NCBI GenBank assembly: GCA_947359465.1
Contig: OX375872.1
Coordinates: forward strand, 128,127,337-128,191,336
DNA length: 64,000 nt
Origin: Metellina segmentata
Lineage: Eukaryota > Arthropoda > Arachnida > Araneae > Tetragnathidae
Direction: 5' to 3'
Shown here: positions 24,331-34,912 of the stretch, one piece after another
Layout of the letters: every line of letters starts with the position of its first letter
Numbering within the stretch: position 1 is the first letter of the stretch
Made by a program: the position numbers and the translations under genes
The notes under the pieces: generated by a model
What the model saw: the letters and a program-made list of their open reading frames with translations, nothing else
What the model was told of the DNA's origin: nothing
Database searches by the model: none

Positions 24331-25750
24331 CAGGGATGTGGAAACTTTTTTATATAAAAAGCCGCATAGATCTTTCGAACCACTAATTACTAAGTAAAAT
24401 GTATTAATTTACCGTATTTTTATAATAATATTACCATCTACCTTTTATATCAGCACAAAAAAAATATAATTATGAACATAACAAATAGCTTTTTAAGTTA
24501 TTGAAAATTTTTTTTATTGCAATTGTATTACATACACTCTGTATGTTATTCATTAATTAATTTGAAAAACCTATATTATTAAAAAAAATATCTAATATTA
24601 GTTAACTTATATGAGATTTCGAGGGTTTTTTTGTTAGATAATAACTGGATATTAGGCACCAGTTTTTAGTTGAACTTAGATTTAGTAAGTCTTTTATAGC
24701 ATGGTAAGAGATATCTGAGTCCTTAAATTAGTTTTGATCTGTGTAAGGTATGAAAAAGTTGATTCGCAACAGTAAGTAGTTACAAAGCAAGAGAGCAGAC
24801 GGTGAGCGTGTTGATGTAAACATGGGTATAAAACTGTATTTTTACATATTTCAATGTGATATTTTTTTGTATAAAAAAATTCTTTGTGATATCATCTTCT
24901 CCCTGTTCAATTAATTCCATATGTATGTAGTTCTATGAATGCTTTAGAGATATCAACTACATGTTGCTCACACACCAATTGCATTACTAAAATATGTTCT
25001 TTAAAATCAGAAATCTATCAGGATATACTTTAATTCGCATGTTTAATATAGTACAGAAAGTTTCACATACAACATATTTCTGCTCATTTAAAATACTTTT
25101 TAAATAACGAAAATTTTCCAGAGATCTTTCTGATTTGCTTAAAAGGAAAAAGAGTGCAATAATACCTGCCATTTTTTTTCTACATGTCATACATATGTGA
25201 GGTTTTACTTTGCATAGAAATATTTAGTTCATTTTGGTTTGCCATAATATACCAAAAATACAGCATTTCTATAAAAATCCTCATCTAATCAATCACATTC
25301 TTGTTGTTCCTCGTAAAGTTTTAAAATTAGTTCTCGCAAAGTCAAAACTCTTACTTAAGTTTCTCCCTTTGAGACATATAACCAGCATACTTTACAATAA
25401 TATGGAAAGTCAACAATATAAGCATGCTTCGAAAAAGTGGGAAGTCTAATGCATTTATTCAAAAAAAGTTAACCATTGCAATAACTTTGTCCAGAATATT
25501 GCTCAGTGTGGAGGATTTTCCACAAAGATTTTGTTGATGTAAAACACAGTGACACAAAATTAACTTTTCTAAATTAAGACTTGCTTATCTCAATTATGAT
25601 GCAAATCCTTCTTGCTTTCCTCTCATTTGAGGCGTGCCATCTGCGCATACACTTGCCAAGTCACCAAGGTTTAATTCTCATTCTCGACACATTTCTTTAA
25701 TGTTGTTATAAATACCAATTCCATGAGTCCTCCCAGTGGCGATATTCCAC
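24331..25750 (-). pseudogene. Decayed hAT element, ZBED5/FAM200-like transposase
   Basis: The left terminus CAGGGATGTGGAAACTTTTT followed by GCCGCAT (24331-24368) is the classic hAT end of this group. Reading the minus strand upstream gives a dimerisation remnant near 24690-24770 (CCESTFSYLTQIKTNLRTQ), a helical stretch at 24987-25190, and core remnants at 25270-25680: DLASVCADGTPQMRGKQEGF, HCVLHQQNLCGKS and CLKGRNLSKSFDFA, equivalent to the second Asp, the His/Cys motif and the RWLSRGK motif. Frameshifts are everywhere. The right end was not found. Confidence 0.65.
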
Positions 25751-25759
25751 ATTGACCCC

Positions 25760-27729
25760 GGGCACTCGCGTCGCCAAGGATTTCGCAACTACGCCAATCC
25801 CTGATGCCAACCTCGCGCTTTCTCGCGTTTCATGAGATTATTCGCGAAACGCAGTGATCGCGCGCTGTTTGTTTACGGTGAATTTAATGTTTTGCTATAA
25901 CATTTTGTTTGCACCCGTTTTCGTGCGACACCACTTCAACTTAATATTTGTTTTCAATTCTATAAGCAGTCACAGCTTTTCTGGCTTAATACCTGAAAGT
26001 AACGAAGTTTTTATGAAGACTAATTTACGTATCGCACCCCGGCAAGAAAAATGACAGCAGTCAAATAATAAAAATTTTGTTGTTATATCATTGAAACATG
26101 TAATGAGGTGACCCAGTGTGTTATATTACTATTCTATGGAATATAATAGAAGAGACCACCATAAATACTTACCTAAAAGTTAAAAGAAGCTTATACTATT
26201 TCAATACAAGTTTTATAGTACCCTTTAAGTTGATGTTTCTCAAATTCTGCTATTTTGAGTTGTGTCACTTTTCTTGTCGGGTGCGTCATGTCTTTAAATC
26301 TTACAATGTTGTTACGTGTTTTAAAATTTACTACAAGTTTTGCAATTTGAAATGCAACATAATAGTGAATGTTTTGATCATGATTTCTCGATCATTTCTT
26401 ATATTTAAAGAACTAACTAATACTACTTTTGCACACAATATTCTCAAGATTACGTGTATTAGGTTTGCTGTCTTTCAAAATTTTCTGAATCTACTTGTGA
26501 ACAACCTTTGTGACTCGTATATTTTTTTTATTGGTTCCATGAATAAGGAATAGAAAAATGTTTGACAGAAGGGAACTTGATTTAGAACAATAATACCCCT
26601 TACAATATATATGTTTACTATTGAAACTGCCCGTTTTCCCATTTGTTGCAGTTTAATCTTGTGGCAGAACGTAGCACTCATTTCAAAAGTGAAATGAAGG
26701 GATATTGAGAGGTGTTACGTTTAAATTTGAAGTTTTAAAGATACACCTCAAATAAAAATTCTTGTTAAAAAGTGCATCAATCCTAATACGCATTGTCTAT
26801 AATAAGACCTGCCATATTTTAAAAAAGGAAGTTTTTATTTCATTTAGTTATCATGAAAATTCTACTTTTATCCACGGGGGGGGGAGGGAGGGAGAGGGGC
26901 ACTTGCTCCTCCTATCATAATTTCATGCTCATGCAAAATAACACATGAACAAATCTAAACCAAATTTTCAGTATTTAGTCTGATCTATTTTGAAATTACC
27001 TTTTTCACAACCTATGTACCCAATTTTTTACTTGTAATAAATTTTTGAAAAATGACTTTGTGCATTCCCCTTGCCCTATTCATTTCAGATCTGCCACTGC
27101 CTAGATGTGTCATGAAATCTACTCATACTACACTTTTGAAATTTATCCATAAAAAAATTAAAGCATTCTGATAAAGGATGCAACTGAGATATATTATTGA
27201 AACAAACCCAATTTGTAAGCTTTTACAAAGGAATGTTAAGGAGTTGATGAGTATAAAATTTAGCTTTAAACTTTGTGCAATATGCTGGGAAATAATCTGA
27301 ATTTTTTTCAGAATTTGCCATTCTTGGCTTATTTAGCACAATAATTCAATAATATTTGTGGTATCAAATTATATTTGAGTAATTATAAGCAAGAACAAAA
27401 TGCAACACTAATAAGTATTGAAAACATTTTATACAAAATAGTGAAGAGGAAATCCTGGACTAAATTGATAAAAAAAATTAAGTTAATATTTCTCTGTGAA
27501 AACCGCTGAGCATATTGGCTAATATGGTATAAAATCCAATAAAAATGACCCCAGAAATCTTGTATGATCAATGCAGCCAAAAAAAAAAGCAAACACTGCT
27601 TTGAAAATGACTGAAATTTAAAAATTAACTGTAGATGAATTTTTTTGTCATTTATTTAAATTATTATTTTTTTGTTATTTCAACTGACTGCTTTATGTAT
27701 TAAAAATAAGGTTTTCCCAATGTTATCTT
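25760..27729. other. No gene recognised
   Basis: 25740-25870 is locally C/G-rich with many CpG, unlike its surroundings. A 23-bp imperfect inverted repeat (TCGCACCCCGGCAAGAAAA at 26034 and its inverse at 26265-26290) encloses about 210 bases. The sequence before 27106 (inverse CAGTGGCAGATCTG) looks like a hAT terminus, but no partner with a matching TSD was found. The open frame at 26116-26553 has no recognisable motif. Confidence 0.4.
26876..26899 (+). repeat. G-rich tract
   Basis: A run of 9-10 G followed by AGGGAGGGAGAGGGG, meeting the usual four-G-tract pattern for a G-quadruplex. It stands out in an AT-rich background. No function is visible. Confidence 0.8.
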
Positions 27730-28440
27730 TAGGGCAACAAATGCAACTTTTTTTCACACGTTCTACGCTGCATGTCAAATGCTAAAACCAAAATTCCTCC
27801 TACATGGGGTGTATATTAAGTGAGTTATAACAGCAACTTTCTGCATAGATGCAACTTTTTGCATAACTGCAACCACCTGCAACTTTTTAAAATTTAGCTT
27901 AAAATTAATTAATATGAAATTACTATTTCATTTTTTGCCCTCTGAACCAACCCTTTGATCACGTGTGAATGCCAACACGTGATCTTTCGAACGCCGAAGC
28001 AAGAAGTTCATGGAAAGGTGTTCGTCCTAACAGACGAAAGTGAAATAAATGGCACAAAGTACTTTAACACATTGGTTGGCACTCTTGATAATCCAGAGGA
28101 AACTCGCGTAATCGACTGCAGAGTTTGAGAGGCGAGTGTCGATCATCAATATGTTGTTCACCTTGTAGATGATGTTTTAAAATCTCTAAATGTTGAGCGA
28201 AAGCACATTATATGACTGCTGCTGACGCAGTTTTTCAATGTTAAAGAAATTATTCACCAAGGATCGGCCATTCAACGTTTTTCTATATTATATGATGTAT
28301 TATAATACTGTTGTACACGACTAAAATTGTCAATATATTTTGAATTTTTTCATTTTTTACGAATAATTTATTTTAGATTTTAGTGTATCAAAAATAAATA
28401 CAACTTTTCCCATTTTTACTGCAACAAAAAAGCTGCTCTA
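27730..28440 (+). mobile_element. Non-autonomous hAT-derived repeat, copy 2
   Basis: Same family as 22972-23730. It starts TAGGGCAACAAATGCAAC and ends ..AAAAAGCTGCTCTA. The 8 bases before it (GTTATCTT, 27722-27729) recur at 28445-28452, separated from the end by GTTA, so the TSD appears to have gained a 4-bp tandem duplication. The internal transposase fragment has a stop and a short deletion, so it is more decayed than copy 1. Confidence 0.65.
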
Positions 28441-28452
28441 GTTAGTTATCTT

Positions 28453-29048
28453 ATAAAAAATAGTACACAAAAATTCTTTTAACTAGCACAGAGGGATATT
28501 GCTCAAAAACTTATGTATGTACTAAGAATTTTTAAATTTTACTTTTTCTTAGACATTCATAGCCATTTCATCTTGATTTGACATGCAACATTGATGCACT
28601 ATTTTTCTACTTTCATAAGGTGATAACAGATTTTGTTATAGAAAAGTTAAGTTGAATGGAAAAAAAAAAATCTTGGTTCACTTTTTGAAACAACATAAAC
28701 ATGCTGTTAAAAAGAAAAACATGACTAATAAAAGAAGGTAGTAAAGCAAAAAATACTTTTTATTATCAGTAATAAATGATCTGATATCCAGTAGTCAAAC
28801 ACACAGTTTACATTTTATAATGAATTGTTTTCTTCCATAATAACATAATAAAACGTGTTCAAACAACCAAAAATGTCAACTTAAAACAAATCATACATCT
28901 TGGGTTATAAGTGTAATGCCACTATAGACAGGGCTTATAACAGGTTTTAAGGTGTAAAAAGTAACTAATCAAACAAAACAAAAAAGGAAAATAACAATAA
29001 TGCCAAATATATTTTTTTAAAAATTTCTGACATTAATTTTGTCTTTTA
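28453..29048. other. No gene recognised
   Basis: AT-rich spacer before the gypsy element; no motif found on either strand. Confidence 0.5.
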
Positions 29049-29052
29049 CTTC

Positions 29053-29267
29053 TGTGGTGTTCGTTGGTGTGCAATTAATACAACATGAATTAGAACACAA
29101 TAATTTATTCCACAAGACGAACAACAACCGAAGGGGAAAAATTAAGAAGTAAGAATATTGATACGCGCATGCGCATTACAAACTTGCGCCGAGAGAGAAA
29201 GAGAGCGATATTACGCGAATCGTCTGCTTCTGACAAGAACAACGAATTTCAATCCGTACTCTCCACA
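29053..29267 (-). repeat. gypsy 3' LTR, copy B (215 bp)
   Basis: The downstream LTR in element orientation, starting TGTGGTG and ending CTCTCCACA on the plus strand. It is shorter than its partner by about 22 bp net. LTR pairs are identical at insertion, so these indels mean either age or later recombination or gene conversion with another copy. Confidence 0.92.
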
Positions 29268-29285
29268 GAGTATCCCCCCAGTGAA
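29268..29285 (-). promoter_or_regulatory. Putative polypurine tract
   Basis: On the minus strand the bases just before the 3' LTR read ACTGGGGGGATACTC. The six-G purine run next to the LTR is where plus-strand synthesis is usually primed in this lineage. Confidence 0.5.
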
Positions 29286-29431
29286 AGAGGGATACCGAGG
29301 AACAATATACAATCATAATAGAGGATTATATACATTGAAAATATAAAAACACAAATTTAAGAAAAATACGCACATTTTCGTACCAATAGAATGTGTTAAA
29401 AAAATTGAAAATGAGTGAGTAAACACAAATA

Positions 29432-30926
29432 CAGGGTGGTCCCGAATTCATGGTACAAACTTTAATGGTAGGTACAGGACATTGTAACAATGATTTATTG
29501 TATAGGAATGTATAGTCGCAAGTGACGCGGTGAGGCGTAAACAGGGGAAATAAAAGGAAAGAGAAATGGAGTGATCGGTTGGTATCATTGCCGGTAGAGG
29601 GCAGTAGATGTCTAGCCGCTGTTGAACATGATGCATCGCAGTAGGGAAAAGCGCCATTCACAATTGTGCTGCCGTAGACGATGGGTGACTTTACGTATGC
29701 AGAAAAAGCAGACATGCATTACATGTACGGCCGTGCAAATGGTAACGGCAGAGCTGCGTTACGAATGTATCGCGCGGAGTATCCTGATCGACGAATGCCG
29801 GATCATAGAATTTTTCAACGGTTACATCGTCAACTTTGTGAAACAGGTGCGTTCGACGTCAACAGACATGGCGCTGGTCGAGTAAGAGCTGTACGCACTC
29901 CAAGGCTGGAAGAAAGCATCTTGAACATTGTGGCTGATAGACCCGAGTCAAGCACAAGAACTGTTGCGCGTGACGTAGGTGTGAGTCATCAGACTGTATG
30001 CAGAGTGTTAAACGAAAATCGCTTACACCCCTTCCATTTTCAGAAAGTACAAGCATTGAATCCGGCAGATTATCCTCGCCGCGTGAACTTCTGCCTGTGG
30101 GTGATGCAGCAATGTGCGTTGCAGCCGGATTTCGTAGATTATGTGCTATTTACAGATGAAGCGACATTTTCACGCGAGGGTGTCTTTAATGCGCACAATT
30201 CCCATGTGTGGGCAACCGATAATCCACATGCAACGCGTCGACATGCGTTTCAACAACGTTTCAGTATTAATGTGTGGGCTGGTATTGTGAACGACTTTTT
30301 GATTGGCCCATACTTACTACCCACGCGGCTCACTGGCGGAAGCTATCTTATTTTTCTGAAAGAAGTGTTACCACAACTGCTGCATGATGTTCCGATCGCC
30401 ATTCGTAACCGCATGTGGTTTCAGCACGATGGGGCGCCAGCACACTTCAGCATTGATGTACGGAATTACCTGAATGCCACGTTTGGTACTCGATGGATTG
30501 GGCGTGGTGGACCAGTCCCTTGGCCACCCCGATTTATCGAGCCTCGATTACTTTTTATGGGGACATCTAAAGCATCTTGTTTATGAGACTCCAGTTGACT
30601 CAGATGAGGATCTCGTCGCTCGCTTATCTGTAGCTGCTGCAGGTGTGCGTGAAATACCAGGTATCTTTGAACGTGTACGCCAATCGCTCCACCGACGCTG
30701 TCAAGCATGTATTGATACTGGTGGACGCAATTTTGAACAATTACTGTAAACATGACACTTGTCAACAACGCTTTCAATAAAATCTTTGTTTTTCCTTTCG
30801 GCCGTTATTTCCCCTGTTTTCGCCTCACCGCGTCACTTGCGACTATACATTCCTATACAATAAATCATTGTTACAATGTCCTGTACCTACCATTAAAGTT
30901 TGTACCATGAATTCGGGACCACCCTG
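29432..30926 (+). mobile_element. mariner/Tc1-like element nested in gypsy copy B
   Basis: TA duplications lie at 29430-29431 and 30927-30928. The terminal inverted repeats are very long, about 110-120 bp (CAGGGTGGTCCCGAATTCAT.. to about 29550, inverse at about 30810-30926) and almost identical, suggesting recent arrival. It lies between the gypsy integrase end and the 3' LTR. Total 1495 bp. Confidence 0.95.
29681..30749 (+). pseudogene. mariner-like transposase, one small deletion
   Basis: The Met at 29681 opens a helix-turn-helix region with the motif YAEKADMHYMYG (DUF4817-type N terminus, from memory), a second helix-turn-helix (SSTRTVARDVGVSHQTVCRVL) and the DDE core: first Asp in LFTDEATFSREG, second in WFQHDGAPAHF, third in PDLSSLDYFLWG. 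Around 30530 a short deletion next to a repeated CCCGAT shifts the frame; the rest of the protein (to NFEQLL at 30749) is intact in the second frame. The spacing of the last two acidic residues is about 40, wider than in Tc1. Apart from this one lesion it looks fresh. Confidence 0.92.
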
Positions 30927-30963
30927 TATACAATGATAATCGTTAATATGTACAAATATAACA

Positions 30964-32163
30964 TTAAATATATTCAATAAGCCTTTTGGTGAAATGTACA
31001 GTTCTTCCACTTCTTGTTGTGAGAGGTTGAACAGATTCCCTGGACTCGGTAGATTTAGAAGGCAAAGATAAGTTAATGTTGCTATCGTCACGCAGAATAT
31101 GAGCAGGTTTTACTCTGTCTAACGTGAGAGAAATTGTTTTGCCATTCACAATAATCTGACAGTTCTTTTCCGAACAATCAAGAACAGGATGTGGTCCAGT
31201 ACAAGGCTGAGACAATGGAGGTTTGTGACAGTCCACACGTAAAAACACATGAGAACATGTTTCCAATGAGGGATGAATATAGATTGAATCCTTGCAATGT
31301 TTTGATGTTGCAATTGGATTTAAAAATTGCATCAAGGTGCGAAGTTGATCTACGTATGATGGAAAGGCTGTTGCAGAAACTTGTTCACTTAAGAAAATGT
31401 CAGATGGTAAACGAAGTGTTGTTCCATACACAAGTTCTGCACACGTAGCGTTAATATCGTTCTTTATTGCAGATCGCAATCCTAGCAAAACAATTGGTAG
31501 TACCTCGGTCCATTTTGTATGCTCATGGCATTTAAGAGCACTTTTGAGGTGACGACGAAAACGTTCTATTAACCCATTAGATTCGGGTCTATACGCTGCG
31601 GAATGGATGTGGTTGGTTCCAAGCACTTTAGCTAGCTGACTAAAGAGATTTGATTCGAAACTTCTGCCCTGATCTGTTGTTATTGTTGTAGGACAGCCGA
31701 ATCTGGAAATCCAACCACTTAATAGTGCTCGACAAACTGTTCCGGCAGTCATGTCAGTAGTCGGGATAACTTCAGGCCAGCGAGTGAAACGATCAGTTAT
31801 CGTGAGGCAATAACGTTGGCCGTTAGATGATGGCAGTGGTCCAATAAAATCCAGATGTATATGGGAAAATCGAGCATCTGGTAGATTGAATGTACCAAGT
31901 GGAGTCTTGGTGTGGCGATGGACTTAAGAACGTTGGCAAGGAATACAACATTGTACTTGCTCTTTAATCCATTTGTTCATTGCTGGCCAAACATATCGAG
32001 AAGTTATCAACTTATTTGTAGCGAAGATTCCTGGATGGGAAAGTCCATGAAGTTGGTTAAATATGATTTTTCGATATGATTGTGGGACAAATGGTCGAGG
32101 TTGTCCGGTGGACATGTCGCACAACAGTTCCAAATTAGCGATTGGAAAATAAGTCTTTTCCAA
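30964..32163 (-). pseudogene. gypsy integrase, copy B (one internal stop)
   Basis: The zinc-binding HHCC region is at 31930-32110 (HGLSHPGIFATNKL, CIPCQR). A TAA at 31924 interrupts the frame just after it. The core carries the D,D,E set: HLDFIGPL (about 31860), [10 protein letters not shown] (about 31670) and [10 protein letters not shown] (about 31580). The C-terminal part ([11 protein letters not shown]) ends at 30964. Integrase joins element DNA to the genome. The stop at 31924, the one at 32170 and the TGA at 33850 all lie in one frame, so only point changes interrupt protease through integrase. Confidence 0.88.
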
Positions 32164-32169
32164 AATTAG

Positions 32170-33831
32170 TTAAGTGTCGTTTTTGGTTAGAATCGCCTTT
32201 AACTCTGAATCATTCGCTTGGGCTGAAGCAAATTCTTGAAAATTTAATGGAGAAGAGATAGTGTCAATTTCTATGCGAGATAATGCATCAGCGACGACGT
32301 TGTTAGTGCCTTTTGTATGGCGGACATCTGTTGAAAATTGAGAGATATAGTCCAAATGACGGAGTTGTCTTGGCGAACACTTATCTGGCTTCTGCTTGAA
32401 GGCGTAAATCAAAGGCTTTTGATCGTTAAAAATGATGAAATCACGACCTTCGAGCATATGTCTGAAGCGTTTGACGGATGTGTATATTGCTAATAGTTCT
32501 CTGTCATACGTGGACCAGTTCCGTTGGCTTTTGGAAAGCTTGGCAGATAGAAATGAAATAGGCTCCCAGGCATCTTTATTCAGTTGCATAAGAGTACTAC
32601 CAACAGCTAAATCGCTTGCATCGACCCAGACACTCAGCTTCGCTCCAGGTATCGGATGTTGCAGAAGAGTTGCACTTGCTAGGGCATTTTTAGCATCCGT
32701 AAATGATTGCTCTGCCACATCAGTCCATTGAAGTAACTCATTAGGTTTGGTTACTGTAATTCGTTTAGATTTCTTTTTATTTTTGTCGCCTTCTAAGAAT
32801 TTATTTAAAGGGGCTAATATATGAGCTGCTTTGGGTACAAAACGTATGTAGAAATTAAATAATCCAAGGAAACGCCTTAATTGTGTGATAGTGGTTGGCT
32901 TTGGAAAATTTTTGATGCATTCTACACGTTCTATCAGAGGCTCAATACCCGATTCGGAAACTTTAAAACCTAAGAAATCAATGGAGGAGACTCGAAAAAC
33001 GCATTTTGATGGTTTTAAAGTAAGGCCATAATGTTGTATTCGTTCAAATAAAATCTGTAGATGTTCGATATGCTCTTCTGATGATCGAGAAGCCACTAAT
33101 ATGTCATCAACAAAAGCATAAACGAAAGTGAGGTTTCGAGTTACTTCATTGATAAATCGTTGAAAAGTAGATGCGGCATTACATAGACCAAATTGCATAT
33201 GTAAGCTTTCGTATAAACCAAAGGGTGTAATAATGGCAGTTTTATGAACATCCTCTGGATTTATAGGGATTTGATAATACGCTTTCATGAGATCTATGTG
33301 CGAAAAAATTTTTGTGCCATGTAGGTTCGATGTAAAATCTAAAATATTTGGTACACCGTAATTGTCTTTGATTGTTTGAGCATTAAGTGCTCGATAGTCA
33401 CCAACAGGTCTCCATTCAGAGCTATCTTTTTTCGGTACCATATGCAAAGGAGATGCGTAATTGCTTTTCGAGGGGCGCATGTGACCTAATTGGATCATTG
33501 TTTTGAATTCCTCCTTAGCAATGTGTAAGCGGTCAGGTGCAAGTCCGCGGGCCTTGGCCGTTACGGGCGGACCAGTCGTGTTGATGTAATGAACAACTAA
33601 ATGTTTTATCTCCTGATCCGGGCGTGGATGTCGTGTGATTTCTGTAAATTCCATTAACAATTTATGGTATACACTATTACCAGATACCGTTTTTACGGAA
33701 TGGATGCTACTGTTGCGCATTATACCGTAAGTGTTTATGTTTGTTTGTGCATCATTCAATTTATGCTGCACTAAATTTGGCACTAGGTTAAAATTGTACA
33801 GAAAATCGGCGCCTATTATGGGAGTGGACAC
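32170..33831 (-). pseudogene. gypsy reverse transcriptase-RNase H, copy B
   Basis: A 553-codon open segment. Order: end of protease (IIGADFL), a linker, RT (about residues 90-290) with DYRALNAQT, FSHIDLMKAYYQI, MQFGLCNAASTF and the catalytic FVDD, the thumb and connection, then RNase H from about residue 400 (LSVWVDASDLAVGS, TYDRELLAIY, ADALSR). Catalytic residues look present. A TAA at 32170 separates it from integrase, which continues in the same frame. Copy A has the same region with two frameshifts, so copy B is the better RT reference. Confidence 0.9.
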
Positions 33832-33849
33832 ATTTCCAACTAAAAATGT

Positions 33850-34224
33850 TCATGTGAATACGCGTCTCAAACCCAGATCTAAGGAGAGAGTTTGTGATGT
33901 GTATACATGGATGGGGGAAGTGTTTGCTGCGGAAAGAGTCATTTCCGAGCCATTTCTCATTTGTAATTTTGATGCGGGAATTATGGAAACGTCAGAACCT
34001 GTGTCGATTAAATACTGTATATTAGTACGTCTGTCGCGTACGAATAGGCAATGAGAATTTTTGGGCAAGGTGGTAGTCGCCTCTACACCAGGCCTCGGTT
34101 GTTTTTTGAAATTTGCAGGGAGGTGTGCATTTTTGGGCTTTTTCGCCAAATTTAAAATGATACCAACATTGGTCGTGTTGGATTTGGCTGTGATGTTGCT
34201 TATTATGACTGCGGCTTCTGCCAC
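33850..34224 (-). pseudogene. gypsy aspartic protease, copy B
   Basis: A frame overlapping the Gag end carries QPRPGVEATTTLPKN and then the retroviral-type protease: IQYLIDTGSDVSIIP holds the catalytic DTG at about 34010, and ASKL follows. The frame closes with a TGA at 33850 where copy A has TGG (Trp). The remaining protease sequence (PIIGADFLYNFN) continues in the same frame in the RT segment. Only one base change blocks read-through here. Confidence 0.82.
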
Positions 34225-34819
34225 GAGAAAGGTTATCTAGGCGCAGATTTAATTTTTCAATTTCTGCAAATAATCGATCTTCCATGGAAACTGAGGCAAC
34301 TGAGCAAGCACTTACCGGCATCGGCGTCACTTCCAATACTCGGTCGGCCACTTCCGCTGCTTTCTCGAACGTCAGAGGAGTTATGGCTGCAAGAATGGAC
34401 TGTACTCGCGTTGGCAGATGCGTTTGAAAAAGTTCGAGCATGAGCTCGTCTGGCACTTGATGCGATTCGGCACGTCGCTTCATGATGCGGAGCAATTCAG
34501 TAGGCTTCTTGTCTCCTAATTGTTCGCCAGCTAAAAGTTTCCGTATTTCCTGGTGTGATGATTCGCCACTTCGGTTGATTAGTTCCCTTTTGATATGTTG
34601 GTAAGGGTCGGTAGGGTCCGGCTTCGTGATGACGTCGCGAACTGTCGACGCTGCTTCTGGAGGAAGGTTGGATGCAATGTAGTTAAACTTGGTACGATTG
34701 TCCGTTATTGGTTTGGGTACTCCTAATTCGAACGTACTCTCACACATGTGGAACCAAAGTGCAGGGTCGCTGAAGGACGGAATTTCCACCGCGCTGACGT
34801 CGGTCATTTTTAAGTCCAA
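34022..34819 (-). pseudogene. gypsy Gag, copy B
   Basis: The Gag region starts near MTDVSAVEIPSF, just downstream of the primer site. Features: a helical capsid-like segment (residues about 1-170), a Ser/Arg-rich linker (about 190-215) and the zinc finger CWYHFKFGEKAQKCTPPC at about 220-237. Its C-x2-H-x9-C-x3-C spacing is the CHCC form rather than the usual CCHC knuckle. After the finger the frame shifts and ends at 34022; in copy A the same region continues into protease. About 27 bases of the linker present in copy A are missing here. Confidence 0.88.
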
Positions 34820-34900
34820 GGCTTCACAGCACGTTGAAGAAAAATAATGTATAATTTTGAAAAATATATCCGGATTCAGGTATTGTGCGTTCTTTAATAG

Positions 34901-34912
34901 CGGGTCACCATT
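34901..34912 (-). promoter_or_regulatory. Putative primer-binding site (tRNA-Trp type)
   Basis: Two bases inside the LTR the minus strand reads TGGTGACCCG. The expected complement of a tRNA-Trp 3' end begins TGGTGACCCCG, so nine or ten bases fit before divergence. Copy A has the same bases next to 2821. It would prime minus-strand DNA synthesis. Confidence 0.55.

Noticed and set aside
26116..26553. Possible 145-codon plus-strand gene
   Set aside because: Phe/Ile/Asn-rich composition expected of AT-rich random sequence; no domain, no splice or promoter context.
25736..27106. A hAT element between CAGTGGC ends at 25736 and 27106
   Set aside because: The ends share only CAGTGGC, the flanks (AGTCCTCC, CCTAGATG) do not match, and no transposase lies between them.
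29158..29346. Short plus-strand frame starting in the gypsy LTR
   Set aside because: It runs through LTR repeat sequence (ERERERYYANR) and polypurine tract with no protein motif.
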